Notes: generated by a model not told the origin, from the letters alone. 64,000 nt of DNA from Bacillota bacterium (GCA_023407575.1 JAEYLX010000075.1:62001-126000), one strand, 5' to 3'; counted from the stretch's first letter, positions 25,469 through 34,173 are shown. Program-made: numbers and translations.

Positions 25469-27298
25469 TTACTTCACTTGTTCGTTTTCAATAACATCAT
25501 TCTCTCTATTTTGCTGAGGTATCATATGAGAATAAGCATAGTCACTGGCATAAGAATAATAGGAACAATAGATTACCAGGTTATAGCACTCCCAAAATGC
25601 TGATATGTCCATATCTGTCACACTGTCTGGAATATCAACACGCTCTAAGTTAATACAATTATAGAATGCAAAACTATCAATACTTGTTGTTCCTTCTTCT
25701 ATCACTACATTTTTCAAACTAGAACAATCTGCAAAGGCATAATCTCCAATAAATTTTACGCTTTTTGGAATAACTATGCTTTTTAAATTAGTACAGTAAC
25801 GGAAGGTTGCACTACCTATTTTTGTCACATTAGCTGGTATGGTTACACTGGTTAATTTTTTACATTCATAGAATGCACCATTGCTGATGCCCTTAATATT
25901 GCTGGGGATCTTTACAGAACCACCTTTTCCCTTATAATATATCAGTATATTATTTCCACCTACTACAAAGTCACCTTTAAAGTTTGATTGCCAAGGTGTA
26001 TTGTAAAATGCCCCACCTCTTATTTCATTCACACTCTTTGGAATAGTTACGCTTTTTAAACTGGTGCAACCATAAAATGCATCATTTCCAATGTAAGTTA
26101 CACTACTTGGTATCTTAATACTTTTTAAATCATAACAATATTTAAATGCATCATCATAAATACTCTTTACGCCTTTAGGTATGGAGACATTACTATCCTC
26201 TCCATTGTATCTCATCAGAATATTATCACCTACAATAAAAAACTCATCTTTGTTATCCCTCAGCCAAGGGGTTCCGCGAAATGCATAGGAATCAATACTT
26301 GTAACGCTCTTTGGAATCGATAATTTCTTCAAACTATCACAATATGAAAATGCAAGCAATCCAATCCTTTTCACACCTTCTGGTATTGAGACACTAGTTA
26401 ATTCTTCACAACCAGAAAAAGTTTGATCTTCGATAACCGTCAATCCAGTCGGAATCACTATCTTTTTTAGTCCTGAATTGGCAAACGCTAATACCCCTAT
26501 ACTCTTTAATCCCTTGGGTAAGCTGATACCTGTCAAACTAGAACAACCTGAAAATGCCAGATCTTCTATTGTTGTAACACTACTTGGTAGGGTTACACTT
26601 TTCAGCCCACTGCAGGCGCTAAATGCATCTTTCCCAATGCTTATAACCTTCTTAGGGATTGTTATACTCTCTAATTTTCTGCAGTAATAAAATGCACCGC
26701 TACCAATTCTGGTTACATTATTAGAGAGCTTTACTGTCTTAAGATTAATACATTGTGAAAAGACATACTCTCCAATATTAATTACGCTATTTGGCATTGT
26801 TACACTTTTCAAATTTTTACATTCAGCAAATGCCCAATAAGCAATAAACTTTATTCCCGCAGGTATAGTTACTGTTCCACCCTTACCATTGTATTTAACT
26901 AGAATATCATCATTTGCAATCGTGAAATCACCCACTGTTTTAAGTAATGGAGTATCTTCAAATACATAAAGACCAATGCTTACTATGGTATCAGGTATAT
27001 TAATATTTTTCAGACTGGTACAACCGCTGAATGCACTTTGACGAATTGTCGTTACACTTTCTGGAAGCGTTACACTTACCAATTCTGTGTGACCACGAAA
27101 AGCATATACATCAATGGTAGTAACGCCTTCTGGTATAACTGCAGCACTACATTCTGTCCCATCATAGTCAATTAAAACTCCATCAACAATAAAAAAATCA
27201 TCGTCTGCCTCTGCATTTGCGGCCACCCCAGGTACTGCTATTGCTATAATCACAAAAATGAAAATGCTAACTAGTAATTTTATATTTGCTTTTTTCAT
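25469..27298 (-). CDS. secreted BspA-like leucine-rich repeat protein
   Basis: A 609-aa exported protein. The start is ATG 27298 (AAGGGGA just upstream), which gives a clear Sec signal peptide (MKKANIKLLVSIFIFVIIAI, cleavage after about VAANA). The rest is TpLRR/BspA repeats of about 23 residues, of the form AFSGCSSLKSVTIPSSVTSI. Four copies of a larger module are inserted, each with a DFxVxxxNILxxYNGKGGxVxIP strand pair before the repeats. No sortase or membrane anchor is seen, so it is released or loosely bound. The short C-terminal region after about residue 590 is Asn/Glu-rich. Such proteins bind host or matrix surfaces; the ligand is unknown. Confidence 0.9.
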   Translation of the reverse strand: MKKANIKLLVSIFIFVIIAIAVPGVAANAEADDDFFIVDGVLIDYDGTECSAAVIPEGVTTIDVYAFRGHTELVSVTLPESVTTIRQSAFSGCTSLKNINIPDTIVSIGLYVFEDTPLLKTVGDFTIANDDILVKYNGKGGTVTIPAGIKFIAYWAFAECKNLKSVTMPNSVINIGEYVFSQCINLKTVKLSNNVTRIGSGAFYYCRKLESITIPKKVISIGKDAFSACSGLKSVTLPSSVTTIEDLAFSGCSSLTGISLPKGLKSIGVLAFANSGLKKIVIPTGLTVIEDQTFSGCEELTSVSIPEGVKRIGLLAFSYCDSLKKLSIPKSVTSIDSYAFRGTPWLRDNKDEFFIVGDNILMRYNGEDSNVSIPKGVKSIYDDAFKYCYDLKSIKIPSSVTYIGNDAFYGCTSLKSVTIPKSVNEIRGGAFYNTPWQSNFKGDFVVGGNNILIYYKGKGGSVKIPSNIKGISNGAFYECKKLTSVTIPANVTKIGSATFRYCTNLKSIVIPKSVKFIGDYAFADCSSLKNVVIEEGTTSIDSFAFYNCINLERVDIPDSVTDMDISAFWECYNLVIYCSYYSYASDYAYSHMIPQQNRENDVIENEQVK

Positions 27299-27420
27299 AG
27301 GTCCCCTTATCTTTTGTAACGTTATAGTAAGAAATAACAAAATTATTTCTAATTATACCTTAATATTCCAATCAACTCAAGATTTTTACATTAAAATCCT
27401 TACTTGCTTTCTACTCGTTA

Positions 27421-27804
27421 CTACCCTTTCCCGGCTAAAGTTTCAATTTTTATAATTCCCTTTTGTTGAAGTAATTCCTTCTGCCCTTGCTCAACCATAT
27501 AAGAAACACCAATATCTTGCATAATAAGTACTGCTTCTAATAATTGTCCCCCTCGATCAGTCAAATAGTATTCCACATGGAGCGGATATCCTTCTTTACT
27601 CCTTTTATTTATTATTCCAAACTCCTGCATTTCTTTTATTTGCTGCAGTAGCATCTTTTCCGAAATCCCTTTAATTCCTTTCTTTAGCTCGGTAAATGTC
27701 CGTGCTCCATTTCGGAGCTGAAAAATTAATATTGTTTTCCATTTACCTTTTACGAAGTCATGTACTATTTCTAACGGACAAGTATAATTATCTCGTATTT
27801 TCAT
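27421..27804 (-). CDS. HxlR-family HTH regulator
   Basis: A 127-aa winged-helix regulator started at ATG 27804, with GGAGG 6 nt upstream. The HxlR signature is clear: YTCPLEIVHDFVKGKWKTIL (Cys at residue 8), then FQLRNGARTFTELKKGIKGI and SEKMLLQQIKEMQEFGIINK. The N-terminal Cys in this family can be redox- or electrophile-reactive. The gene begins inside the last 17 bp of the isochorismatase gene, so the two are translated together, and it probably controls that unit. Confidence 0.88.
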   Translation of the reverse strand: MKIRDNYTCPLEIVHDFVKGKWKTILIFQLRNGARTFTELKKGIKGISEKMLLQQIKEMQEFGIINKRSKEGYPLHVEYYLTDRGGQLLEAVLIMQDIGVSYMVEQGQKELLQQKGIIKIETLAGKG

Positions 27805-28351
27805 TTCTTCCCTCCAACCAAACATCGGCCTTGCATACATCTGCAAAGGTTCCATGAAGTGCAGCCATGTAGGAAAGCTGTACTTGACTCGCAGTAACGG
27901 TATTACCCTCCCAATTTAAATCTCTTGTTGTACAAGCATCTTCGATTAATGTAACTGAATAACCATAATTACTTGCACTCCTAACTGTCGTATCAATGCA
28001 CATGTGAGTCATCATGCCACAGATTATCAAAGTATCAATATTCTTTAGATCAAGCTTTTCCTTTAAATCAGTATCCTGAAAACTATCTGGCCTATGTTTG
28101 ATTATTATTTCTTCACCATTGAGAGGTTGAAGAGTTTCATGAAAGTCCGCTCCTACCGTATCCGGTAGAAAGAAACTAGCACCTGGCTTTGTGCTAATAT
28201 GGCGAACATGATAAATAGGCAGTTGATGCACTCTAAAAAAATCAAGGACTTTTTTAGCTTGTAATGCTGCTTGCTCTGGCTTAAATAATTCATGTTTGCC
28301 GCCTTTAAAATAATCATTTTGAATATCAATTAAGATTAATCCGATTTTCAC
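27788..28351 (-). CDS. isochorismatase-family cysteine hydrolase
   Basis: A 187-aa cysteine hydrolase with the Asp-Lys-Cys triad: D9 in LILIDIQNDYF, K85 in IIIKHRPDSF, and C118 in CGMMTHMCIDTTVRSA. Family members include nicotinamidases, ureidoacrylate and N-carbamoyl hydrolases, and isochorismatases; the residues around C118 do not single one out. The start is GTG 28351 with GAGGGAG 5 nt upstream. It is the first gene of a two-gene unit with an HxlR regulator, an arrangement common for stress- or metabolite-controlled hydrolases. Confidence 0.87.
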   Translation of the reverse strand: MKIGLILIDIQNDYFKGGKHELFKPEQAALQAKKVLDFFRVHQLPIYHVRHISTKPGASFFLPDTVGADFHETLQPLNGEEIIIKHRPDSFQDTDLKEKLDLKNIDTLIICGMMTHMCIDTTVRSASNYGYSVTLIEDACTTRDLNWEGNTVTASQVQLSYMAALHGTFADVCKADVWLEGRNENTR

Positions 28352-28472
28352 TGTAACTCCCTCTTTCTCATAATAATTATATTCTAAGTATATTTTATCT
28401 TATAAGATATGAATCGTAAATTACTTACTTTTTTGTAGGTATTAATTTTATGTAATCCCTAAGATTTAAAAA

Positions 28473-28493
28473 GGTGCTACTTAAAATAGCACC
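28473..28493 (-). terminator. terminator of the MazG-like gene
   Basis: Arms GGTGCTA and TAGCACC with a 7-nt loop, followed on the minus strand by TTTTTAAAT; 30 bp after the stop. Confidence 0.82.
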
Positions 28494-28523
28494 ACTTTTA
28501 TTCGTTATGTCTATGCTTAAGGG

Positions 28524-28850
28524 TTAACTTTCAAGTTTAGCTAAAAACTCACCTAAGGATTTCTTAATATCAATATTCATTCGTTCTGCCAGGACAATTA
28601 ACCACCAGATACATTCACTTAATTTATGTTCTAATTGGGCATCTTCCTCCCCATCAATTGGCCATCTCTTTTGCTTTGCCATCGTCAATCGTCCAACAAG
28701 ACCTGCATCTGTTAAAAATGCCAATGCATCTTCCTCTACAGACCACTCAGTGTTATGATATTGCTTTTCTAACTTATGATAATTCTCTCTTATTATTGTA
28801 GAACGCTCAATTAATTCACTAAATAACAAATCATCTTCTTTCATCATCAT
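28524..28850 (-). CDS. MazG-like all-alpha nucleotide pyrophosphohydrolase-type protein
   Basis: A 108-aa helical protein. The region EDALAFLTDAGLVGRLTMAK followed by LEHKLSECIWWLIVLAERMN resembles MazG-like proteins, in which a helix-borne EExxE/ExxD set binds Mg and nucleoside triphosphates; here the Glu/Asp cluster is GEEDAQLEHKLSE. Many such short homologues are annotated only as MazG-like. Three ATGs in a row open the frame; AAGGAG is 2, 5 or 8 nt upstream, so the second (28847) or third (28844) fits best. It is a single-gene unit just downstream of a radical SAM gene. Confidence 0.6.
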   Translation of the reverse strand: MMMKEDDLLFSELIERSTIIRENYHKLEKQYHNTEWSVEEDALAFLTDAGLVGRLTMAKQKRWPIDGEEDAQLEHKLSECIWWLIVLAERMNIDIKKSLGEFLAKLES

Positions 28851-28904
28851 CGCTCCTTGCTAATTATTAGTTAAACTGTCCCTTATCTAATAAACATGTC
28901 TAAG

Positions 28905-29774
28905 TTAAAATAACATCAGTTGTTCATACTTATCAGTCTCTGGAAACTGATGCAGATAGGTGAAGACATCCGCTGTATTACTCACTATTCCATGTTCACT
29001 ACAGGTCCTATGAAAAATGTTCATTAATTCTTTGTTATTGTCACTGACTAATTCATAAGCATATCCATATTTCTTATGATACTTTTCTTTCAAACCAGGA
29101 AAATGGTGATCCAGTGCCTCATAATAATATTCCCGATCTCCCTCTCTTAGTGTTACCCCCATATTAAAATTAATAATTCCATATACTTTTGCTTTCACAC
29201 AATAGTCTAAGATTCCTTCTATATTCTCCTTTGTATCGTTTATAAAGGGTAAAATAGGACTTAGCCACACAACAGTGGGAATATTATTGTCACGCAGTAT
29301 CTCTAAGACTTCAAACCTCTCCTTTGTTGTAGAGACTTTAGGTTCTAAGATTTTACATAATGCTTCATCATAGGTGGTAAGTGTCATTTGCACCACACAT
29401 TTGGATTTCTTATTAATGCTTTTTAATAAGTCTAAATCACGAAGTATCCGACTGGACTTGGTCTGTATAGCAAGTCCAAATTCATATTGGTCAATGATTT
29501 CTAAACATTTTCTTGTCAACTGTAATTTTTCTTCACAATGCATATATGGATCACACATAGCTCCTGTTCCTATCATGCATTTTTTCCTTTTGGACTTTAG
29601 ACGCTGTTCTAAAAGTTCCGGTGCATTCTGTTTGACCTCAATATCTTCAAAATCATGAGTAAAGTTATAACATCGACTTCGACTATCACAGTAAATACAC
29701 CCATGTGTACAGCCTCTATATACGTTCATTCCATTTTGTGCAGATAATATCCCTTTCACATTTACAAAATGCAT
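28905..29774 (-). CDS. radical SAM protein of the SPL-like (Rv2578c) group
   Basis: A 289-aa radical S-adenosylmethionine protein. The 4Fe-4S motif is C22-x3-C26-x2-C29 in YRGCTHGCIYCDSRSRCY. Further family sequences are MIGTGAMCDPYMHCEEKLQL, GLAIQTKSSRILRDLDLL and VVWLSPILPFINDTKENIEG. This group resembles spore photoproduct lyase in layout but its reaction is unknown. AAGGAGG precedes ATG 29774 by 6 nt and lies within the end of the broken WYL regulator gene upstream, which suggests they were one unit. Confidence 0.83.
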   Translation of the reverse strand: MHFVNVKGILSAQNGMNVYRGCTHGCIYCDSRSRCYNFTHDFEDIEVKQNAPELLEQRLKSKRKKCMIGTGAMCDPYMHCEEKLQLTRKCLEIIDQYEFGLAIQTKSSRILRDLDLLKSINKKSKCVVQMTLTTYDEALCKILEPKVSTTKERFEVLEILRDNNIPTVVWLSPILPFINDTKENIEGILDYCVKAKVYGIINFNMGVTLREGDREYYYEALDHHFPGLKEKYHKKYGYAYELVSDNNKELMNIFHRTCSEHGIVSNTADVFTYLHQFPETDKYEQLMLF

Positions 29775-29785
29775 CTGAAACCTCC

Positions 29786-30429
29786 TTAATATCCTTTCAG
29801 TATTGCTATCAATTTATCTTTAATAAGAGTTTTCAACTCTGTTGGCTCCAGAACCTCACAATTCTCACCATAGTTGATAATCTGATTTAGAAACCATTCA
29901 CTTTTGGGAAATAACCCTTCTATTAAATAACTTCCGTCCGGTAGTCTTTGATAGGTCTCAAAATCATCAAGTACGCGATATGCTGCTTTTTTATTAATCC
30001 TAAGACTCACTTTAATATGTTCGGTTTTATCCAGGTTATTATCATAAGCTAATATGTCTTTCGGACATATCCTAGTAAAGGTATCTTCTAGAATAACTAT
30101 ATTATGTAATCTTTTAAAGTACTCAGCTTTTGCAATGCCAAATCTTTGTCTTCTAAATTCACTGACTTTATTGCATACAAGGAAGATAAAATCTCTTTCT
30201 TCTCCAAATCCGTAATAACACTTTTATCAAGTACAAAATCAGATAATAAAGAAATTCCTCCACCTTTCCCCTTACTCATATACACAGGAATCCCTGATGC
30301 CGAAAGTGTTTCAACATCTCTATAGATAGTTCTCGTAGACACTTCAAAACGTTCTGCTAGTTCTTTCGCTGTCACGTTTTCTTGTTGCAATAATACATAT
30401 ATAATTTCAAACAGTCTGTTGATTTGCAT
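29786..30429 (-). pseudogene. broken DeoR/WYL-type (YafY-like) regulator with internal deletion and frameshift
   Basis: The N-terminal part starts at ATG 30429 and reads MQINRLFEIIYVLLQQENVT, then FEVSTRTIYRDVETLSASGI, a DeoR-type HTH, and stops at 30097. The C-terminal part of the same family is in another frame: FKRLHNIVILEDTF, YDNNLDKTEHIKVSLRINKK and on to 29786. Frames cross near 30110-30130. The central WYL domain (roughly 120 residues) is missing, so this is not a simple one-base error. A truncated DNA-binding product of about 110 aa might still be made. The intact gene probably regulated the radical SAM gene just downstream. Confidence 0.8.
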
Positions 30430-30796
30430 AACCCTCCAGGTGATACTGATTTGGTATCTATAACTTTTATTATAAGCTAGAAGAAACACCCTACACAAGT
30501 TACTAATAGCTATAAACAGCCATTAGTTAGCAGTTGGATATCTCTTTCCTCTTACATAGATTATACAACAATTAATATGACATCAGTGTGTCATATTAAA
30601 GATAATCTTATGAGATATTATATTGAATATCAATTTACGATAATCGAATTTGTAGTTTTAATGCCATTATTACACCTACATATCTCATAACTGAAGACAA
30701 GAATATGTGTAATACTATCAGAAAAGCACATGTCACATTAAAAAAAACGAACTCTACATTAAAGATAAAGCAGTAATACACGAAAAAATACAAAAA
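30430..30796. other. gene-free stretch upstream of the broken regulator
   Basis: About 365 bp of AT-rich sequence between the WYL pseudogene start and the rsgA terminator. I see no frame, no convincing promoter pair and no strong inverted repeat in it, apart from scattered CACATTAAA/CATATTAAA-like direct words. Confidence 0.4.
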
Positions 30797-30845
30797 GACC
30801 GTTTATTTTCCCTCCTCCTCTGAAGACAATGAAAAATAAACGGTC
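30797..30845 (-). terminator. terminator of rsgA
   Basis: Arms GACCGTTTATTTT and AAAATAAACGGTC pair over 13 bp; on the minus strand TTTTTGTATTTTTT follows. It begins 7 bp after the rsgA stop. Confidence 0.93.
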
Positions 30846-30851
30846 GTATCT

Positions 30852-31934
30852 CTAATCTCTATCCATATTTTTTATTCCAACTTTAACACTCTGCCTACTG
30901 TCTTTATTACTTGACAATTGCTTCTTCCATTGCTTCTCTTTGATTTTTTGCTTCATCTTTTTACGTAGTTCAAAGTTTACCATTTCCTTTTGTAGTTTAG
31001 ACCAGCTTTCGAAACGCCTTCTTTCTAATGCACCGTTATTCACTGCTGCTCTTATGGCACAACCAGGTTCATTCTCATGTTCGCAATCCATAAAACGGCA
31101 CTGGGTTGCAAGTTCCTCTATATCTCCGAACATGGCTTCTATACCCGCATCCGCTTCCCAGAGAGATAGTGATCGCATTCCAGGAGTATCTAGGATTAAA
31201 CCACCTTCTGGCAGAAGAAACAATTCCCTATGAGTCGTTGTATGTTTTCCTTTATCATCATACTCACGAATTTCTCCTGTCTTAAGGAGCTCCTTACCCG
31301 CTAAATAATTCAACAGAGTTGATTTCCCCACACCCGAGGAACCAAGCAGTGCTATGGTTTTACCAGGAGCTAGATACTTGAGAATCTCTGGGATTCCTTC
31401 CCCTGTAAGACAACTAACCGCATATACTTCCACCCCTGGAACAGTGGTATATACCGTCGAGATTTTTTCCTCTACATTGTCACAGCAATCTGACTTTGTT
31501 AAAACAACTACTGGCATGGCACCACTTTCCCAAGCAGTGATCATATAGCGTTCCAACCTCCTCATGTTAAAATCTTTATTGAGTGACTGGATTAAAAATG
31601 CAATATCAACATTAGAAGCCACAATCTGCTCCTTTAACTCAGGTCCCGCTGCAGCTCTCGAAAACTTGGTTTTCCTAGTTAATACTGTACGGATATAATA
31701 TGCTTTCGTGTCTTGCTCAAATTCTAATACTACCCAGTCTCCTACTGCTAATAGCATACCTTCACCATATTTAGATAATGATCTGCTTACCTCAAGTTCC
31801 CCATTCTCAGTTATCACACGAATTTTCTGTCCATAATCAGCGATAATCCTGCCAGTAAGCAAGCCTTCTTCCGTAGAGTACTTATTCCATTCTTTTTCAA
31901 AGAACTCATTCCATCCATAATCTTTAATATTCAT
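30852..31934 (-). CDS. rsgA: ribosome small subunit biogenesis GTPase RsgA
   Basis: Circularly permuted GTPase that helps late 30S maturation, 360 aa. An OB-fold N-terminal part (about 20-90) binds rRNA. G4 (TKSD, residues 146-149) comes before G1 (GSSGVGKST, 198-206) and G3 (DTPG, 249-252), the permutation typical of RsgA/YjeQ. The zinc site is C279, C284, H286 and C292 in TQCRFMDCEHENEPGCAI. A basic Lys-rich tail follows (about 325-360). Start ATG 31934 has GGAAGG and AAGGA upstream. Monocistronic with its own terminator. A second rsgA copy may exist elsewhere, as is common in Clostridia, since this one is not in the usual prkC-rsgA-rpe context. Confidence 0.95.
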   Translation of the reverse strand: MNIKDYGWNEFFEKEWNKYSTEEGLLTGRIIADYGQKIRVITENGELEVSRSLSKYGEGMLLAVGDWVVLEFEQDTKAYYIRTVLTRKTKFSRAAAGPELKEQIVASNVDIAFLIQSLNKDFNMRRLERYMITAWESGAMPVVVLTKSDCCDNVEEKISTVYTTVPGVEVYAVSCLTGEGIPEILKYLAPGKTIALLGSSGVGKSTLLNYLAGKELLKTGEIREYDDKGKHTTTHRELFLLPEGGLILDTPGMRSLSLWEADAGIEAMFGDIEELATQCRFMDCEHENEPGCAIRAAVNNGALERRRFESWSKLQKEMVNFELRKKMKQKIKEKQWKKQLSSNKDSRQSVKVGIKNMDRD

Positions 31935-32113
31935 TCCTTATTTCCTTCCATACTGTTTTCTGTTCCATATTTTACTTATCTTATAGCCATAGAGGCTTGC
32001 CATTTACCTTCTTCGCATTTTTGCATACAACACACCACTAATATCCCAGTGCATATAGTTCAACAAATGAGCATTATGTCACTATATTAACACCTAATTT
32101 TGGGTATAAAAAT

Positions 32114-32139
32114 ACCGCAGACAACGAATCACCTGCGGT
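32114..32139 (-). terminator. hairpin with T-run, probable second terminator
   Basis: On the minus strand ACCGCAG and CTGCGGT pair around a 12-nt loop and are followed by ATTTTTATA. Between it and the next hairpin lie TTTAACC/GGTTAAA (32163-32182) and the 10-bp palindrome TTACGCGTAA (32194-32203). The remainder of 31935-32113 should hold the rsgA promoter, but I cannot pick one with confidence. Confidence 0.55.
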
Positions 32140-32242
32140 TAACGCGGGTAAGCTTGTATTTAACCTAGCCACGCTTGGTTAAAACTTCACTTATTACGCG
32201 TAAATAAACACTTTTTTATCGCATGAAAATGAGCATATAAAA

Positions 32243-32263
32243 AGCACGCCACCAAGGCGTGCT
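32243..32263 (-). terminator. intrinsic terminator
   Basis: Perfect 8-bp GC-rich arms AGCACGCC and GGCGTGCT with a 5-nt loop; TTTTTATATG follows on the minus strand. It would end the unit at 32264-32573 and read-through from the PucR gene. Confidence 0.85.
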
Positions 32264-32573
32264 ATAATTATTCATTATCACGATTCAGGTTGCTCGAAGA
32301 AGGTGCAAGGTAGTCACACATGTACATATTTATTCACTTACTTATTCCTATCCTGTACTTATTTAAATCTTGTACTTATAGAATCATGTACTTGTTTACA
32401 TTGTGTCCCTTGCCGTTATTTAGTTAGATTAATGTTACCTCAATATTTAATCTTGCCATAAAACTAACAACTCCTTTCGAATCGACCAAATCAATTCCTT
32501 TTAATCTGTAGAATAAACCATACATAGTTTTCTACTTCTCTTCGATTCTATCTCAAATTCCATACATTGTCAA
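32264..32573 (-). ncRNA. candidate short transcript with micro-ORFs and spaced TGTACTT words
   Basis: A near-consensus promoter, -35 TTGACA (32568-32573) and -10 TAGAAT (32545-32550) with 17 bp spacing, starts at the stop of the PucR gene and leads to the terminator at 32243-32263, a transcript of about 295 nt. Inside are an 11-codon frame (MARLNIEVTLI, 32424-32459) with AAAGGAG 11 nt upstream, a 19-codon frame (MYMCDYLAPSSSNLNRDNE, 32268-32327) without a ribosome site, and words TGTACTT at 32354, 32371 and 32387 plus TGTACAT at 32321. It may be a small RNA or peptide gene; it could also be a decayed leader. Confidence 0.4.
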
Positions 32574-33755
32574 TCATAATTCTTTTTTATTCATATCTCT
32601 GATAAAGAAAGCAACCTGATAAGAAAATAGCTCCTCCGTATTATCTAATTCACTATTCAAGATACGTTTTATATTCTGAATACGATAATTCACCGTATTT
32701 CTATGAGTAAAAGTTTCTTCCGCAACTCGCATAAGGCTTCGATCATTCTTTATATAACTTCTTAGAGTGTTACTATAACTACTGCCATGACCTTTGTCAT
32801 AATCCTCTAATGTCCCTAATATTTCGTTGGCGTAATTTGAGAGGATATCTGTATCATCAATGGAAAAAAGGATTTTGAAAAACCCCATTTCTTCAAAATG
32901 TATCATTTCTTTTCCTGTTCCTATTGACATCCTCATTGCAGTTCTCGCTCTTTTATAGCTGATCGAAAGATTTTCAATGTGATTAATACCAGGTCCGATA
33001 CCCATATGAAAATTCTTTTCTTTTACAAAATAAACGAAGCTTTGTTTGATTAAATTGGGTAATTCCTTGTATTGTTTATCCTTTCTTTTATTAAGAATCA
33101 GTACAAGAAAATCTTCCATTCGAATGAGTCCGTAGGAGGTATTAATTTTATCATTGCCCTTCCAGATACCAAATAAGTTTTCTAGTTTTATGATAGCCTG
33201 GTTATAATTTAATTCTTCCCCAATTGTTTTTTTTACATAGATGCAAAAAACCTGGAAGTTACCTTCTATATCGTATCTTTCTCCTAATTCTTGCTTAATA
33301 TCTTCCAATGAATAGCGACCATGTATAATTTCACGGAATGTATTACCTATATTCTTTTCTAATTGGTTTTGTCCAATAATTCTCATACAATAAGCTTGAA
33401 TTAACTCGGTTATAGATATTTCCCAGGGCATTTCCAGTAAAGGGAAATTATTTGCCTCACACCATTCAATGACTTCTTCCGGTATAGCGTTTAAATACAT
33501 TCCTGTGTTAATAATAATACCAGCACATTCTTCCTTTGCCATTTCCTGAACCAGCTTCAATAGCCAGCCTGGCTGAACTGCTTTCATACCTGTTGTGATG
33601 GTCAATTCCTCTCCATGAAATCTGGATACAATCGTTTCATCCTCCAGCATATGTACCCAGCTGACAACTGTATCCATTCCAGCTTTCCCAGCTATTATTT
33701 TAAGCTGAAATTGATTTTTTGTTTCTTCATATAGTTCCCAATAACGTACCGCCAT
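32574..33755 (-). CDS. PucR-family transcriptional regulator
   Basis: A 393-aa regulator started at ATG 33755 (a TTG three codons earlier is less likely). The N-terminal PucR ligand domain covers about residues 1-125 (VVSWVHMLEDETIVSRFHGE, ELTITTGM, EECAGIIINTGMYLNAIPEE). The centre is a GGDEF-like helical/beta region (MGIGPGINHIENLSISYKRA), and the C-terminal HTH_30 is SLMRVAEETFTHRNTVNYRI. PucR proteins activate purine or other nitrogen-compound degradation genes, but no such gene is nearby. The divergent neighbour is a 53-aa basic peptide gene whose promoter lies in the shared 194-bp gap. Confidence 0.88.
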   Translation of the reverse strand: MAVRYWELYEETKNQFQLKIIAGKAGMDTVVSWVHMLEDETIVSRFHGEELTITTGMKAVQPGWLLKLVQEMAKEECAGIIINTGMYLNAIPEEVIEWCEANNFPLLEMPWEISITELIQAYCMRIIGQNQLEKNIGNTFREIIHGRYSLEDIKQELGERYDIEGNFQVFCIYVKKTIGEELNYNQAIIKLENLFGIWKGNDKINTSYGLIRMEDFLVLILNKRKDKQYKELPNLIKQSFVYFVKEKNFHMGIGPGINHIENLSISYKRARTAMRMSIGTGKEMIHFEEMGFFKILFSIDDTDILSNYANEILGTLEDYDKGHGSSYSNTLRSYIKNDRSLMRVAEETFTHRNTVNYRIQNIKRILNSELDNTEELFSYQVAFFIRDMNKKEL

Positions 33756-33864
33756 AGCACACAACCTTCCGCCTACTAGAGACTCAACCTAGAATATATA
33801 TTGTCATAAATTTTATTTGTATCGTCAGCACAAATATTATGTATATATTTAGATTACCAGATTA

Positions 33865-33893
33865 TATACAAAAAAGCAATTTACACATATAAT
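33865..33893 (+). promoter_or_regulatory. promoter of the 53-aa peptide gene
   Basis: -35 TATACA (33865-33870) and -10 TATAAT (33888-33893) with 17 bp between, 55 bp before the peptide gene's ATG and in the gap divergent from the PucR gene. Confidence 0.55.
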
Positions 33894-33948
33894 TTAATTG
33901 TAATAAAGAACATTAAATGTATTTTATAGATAGGAAGGAGAATACTTT

Positions 33949-34110
33949 ATGTATATTGGCAGCACAAATTTATTCTTAGATACAAATAAATATGATACTA
34001 TAGTTCCTTCAAGCTTGATTGCTTCTGAGAAGTATGAATATTGCGAAGATTTTTATCATTCCATGATGTCAAAACAAAAGTCAAGATTCTTTCGTAGAAG
34101 AAGCAAATAA
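33949..34110 (+). CDS. small basic-tailed peptide of unknown function (53 aa)
   Basis: A 53-codon gene with an excellent ribosome site (GGAAGGAG 8 nt before ATG), a promoter upstream and a terminator 46 bp after the stop, so it should be expressed. The product starts MYIGSTNLFLDTNKYDTIVP and ends in a basic tail KQKSRFFRRRSK; there is one Cys in YEYCEDFYH. No signal peptide or membrane segment is seen. I do not recognise a family. It is one of very few plus-strand genes in this part and is divergent from PucR, which may control it. The basic tail suggests nucleic-acid or membrane contact. Confidence 0.65.
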   Translation: MYIGSTNLFLDTNKYDTIVPSSLIASEKYEYCEDFYHSMMSKQKSRFFRRRSK

Positions 34111-34155
34111 AATGTGCACTTTTTAACACATTATTATCATATAAAAATAAAAAAC

Positions 34156-34173
34156 CACGCTAAGTTAAGCGTG
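34156..34173. terminator. bidirectional terminator between peptide gene and 34210 gene
   Basis: CACGCT and AGCGTG pair around a 6-nt loop, with TTTTTTTATA after it on the plus strand and a run of A before it, which serves the convergent minus-strand gene. Confidence 0.8.

Noticed and set aside
30097..30498. Intact short DeoR-type regulator
   Set aside because: The remaining family sequence continues in another frame to 29786, so this is the N-terminal piece of a broken gene.
32354..32393. CRISPR-like array from the TGTACTT words
   Set aside because: Units are only 7 bp with 16-17-bp spacing and no conserved repeat of CRISPR length; no cas genes are present.
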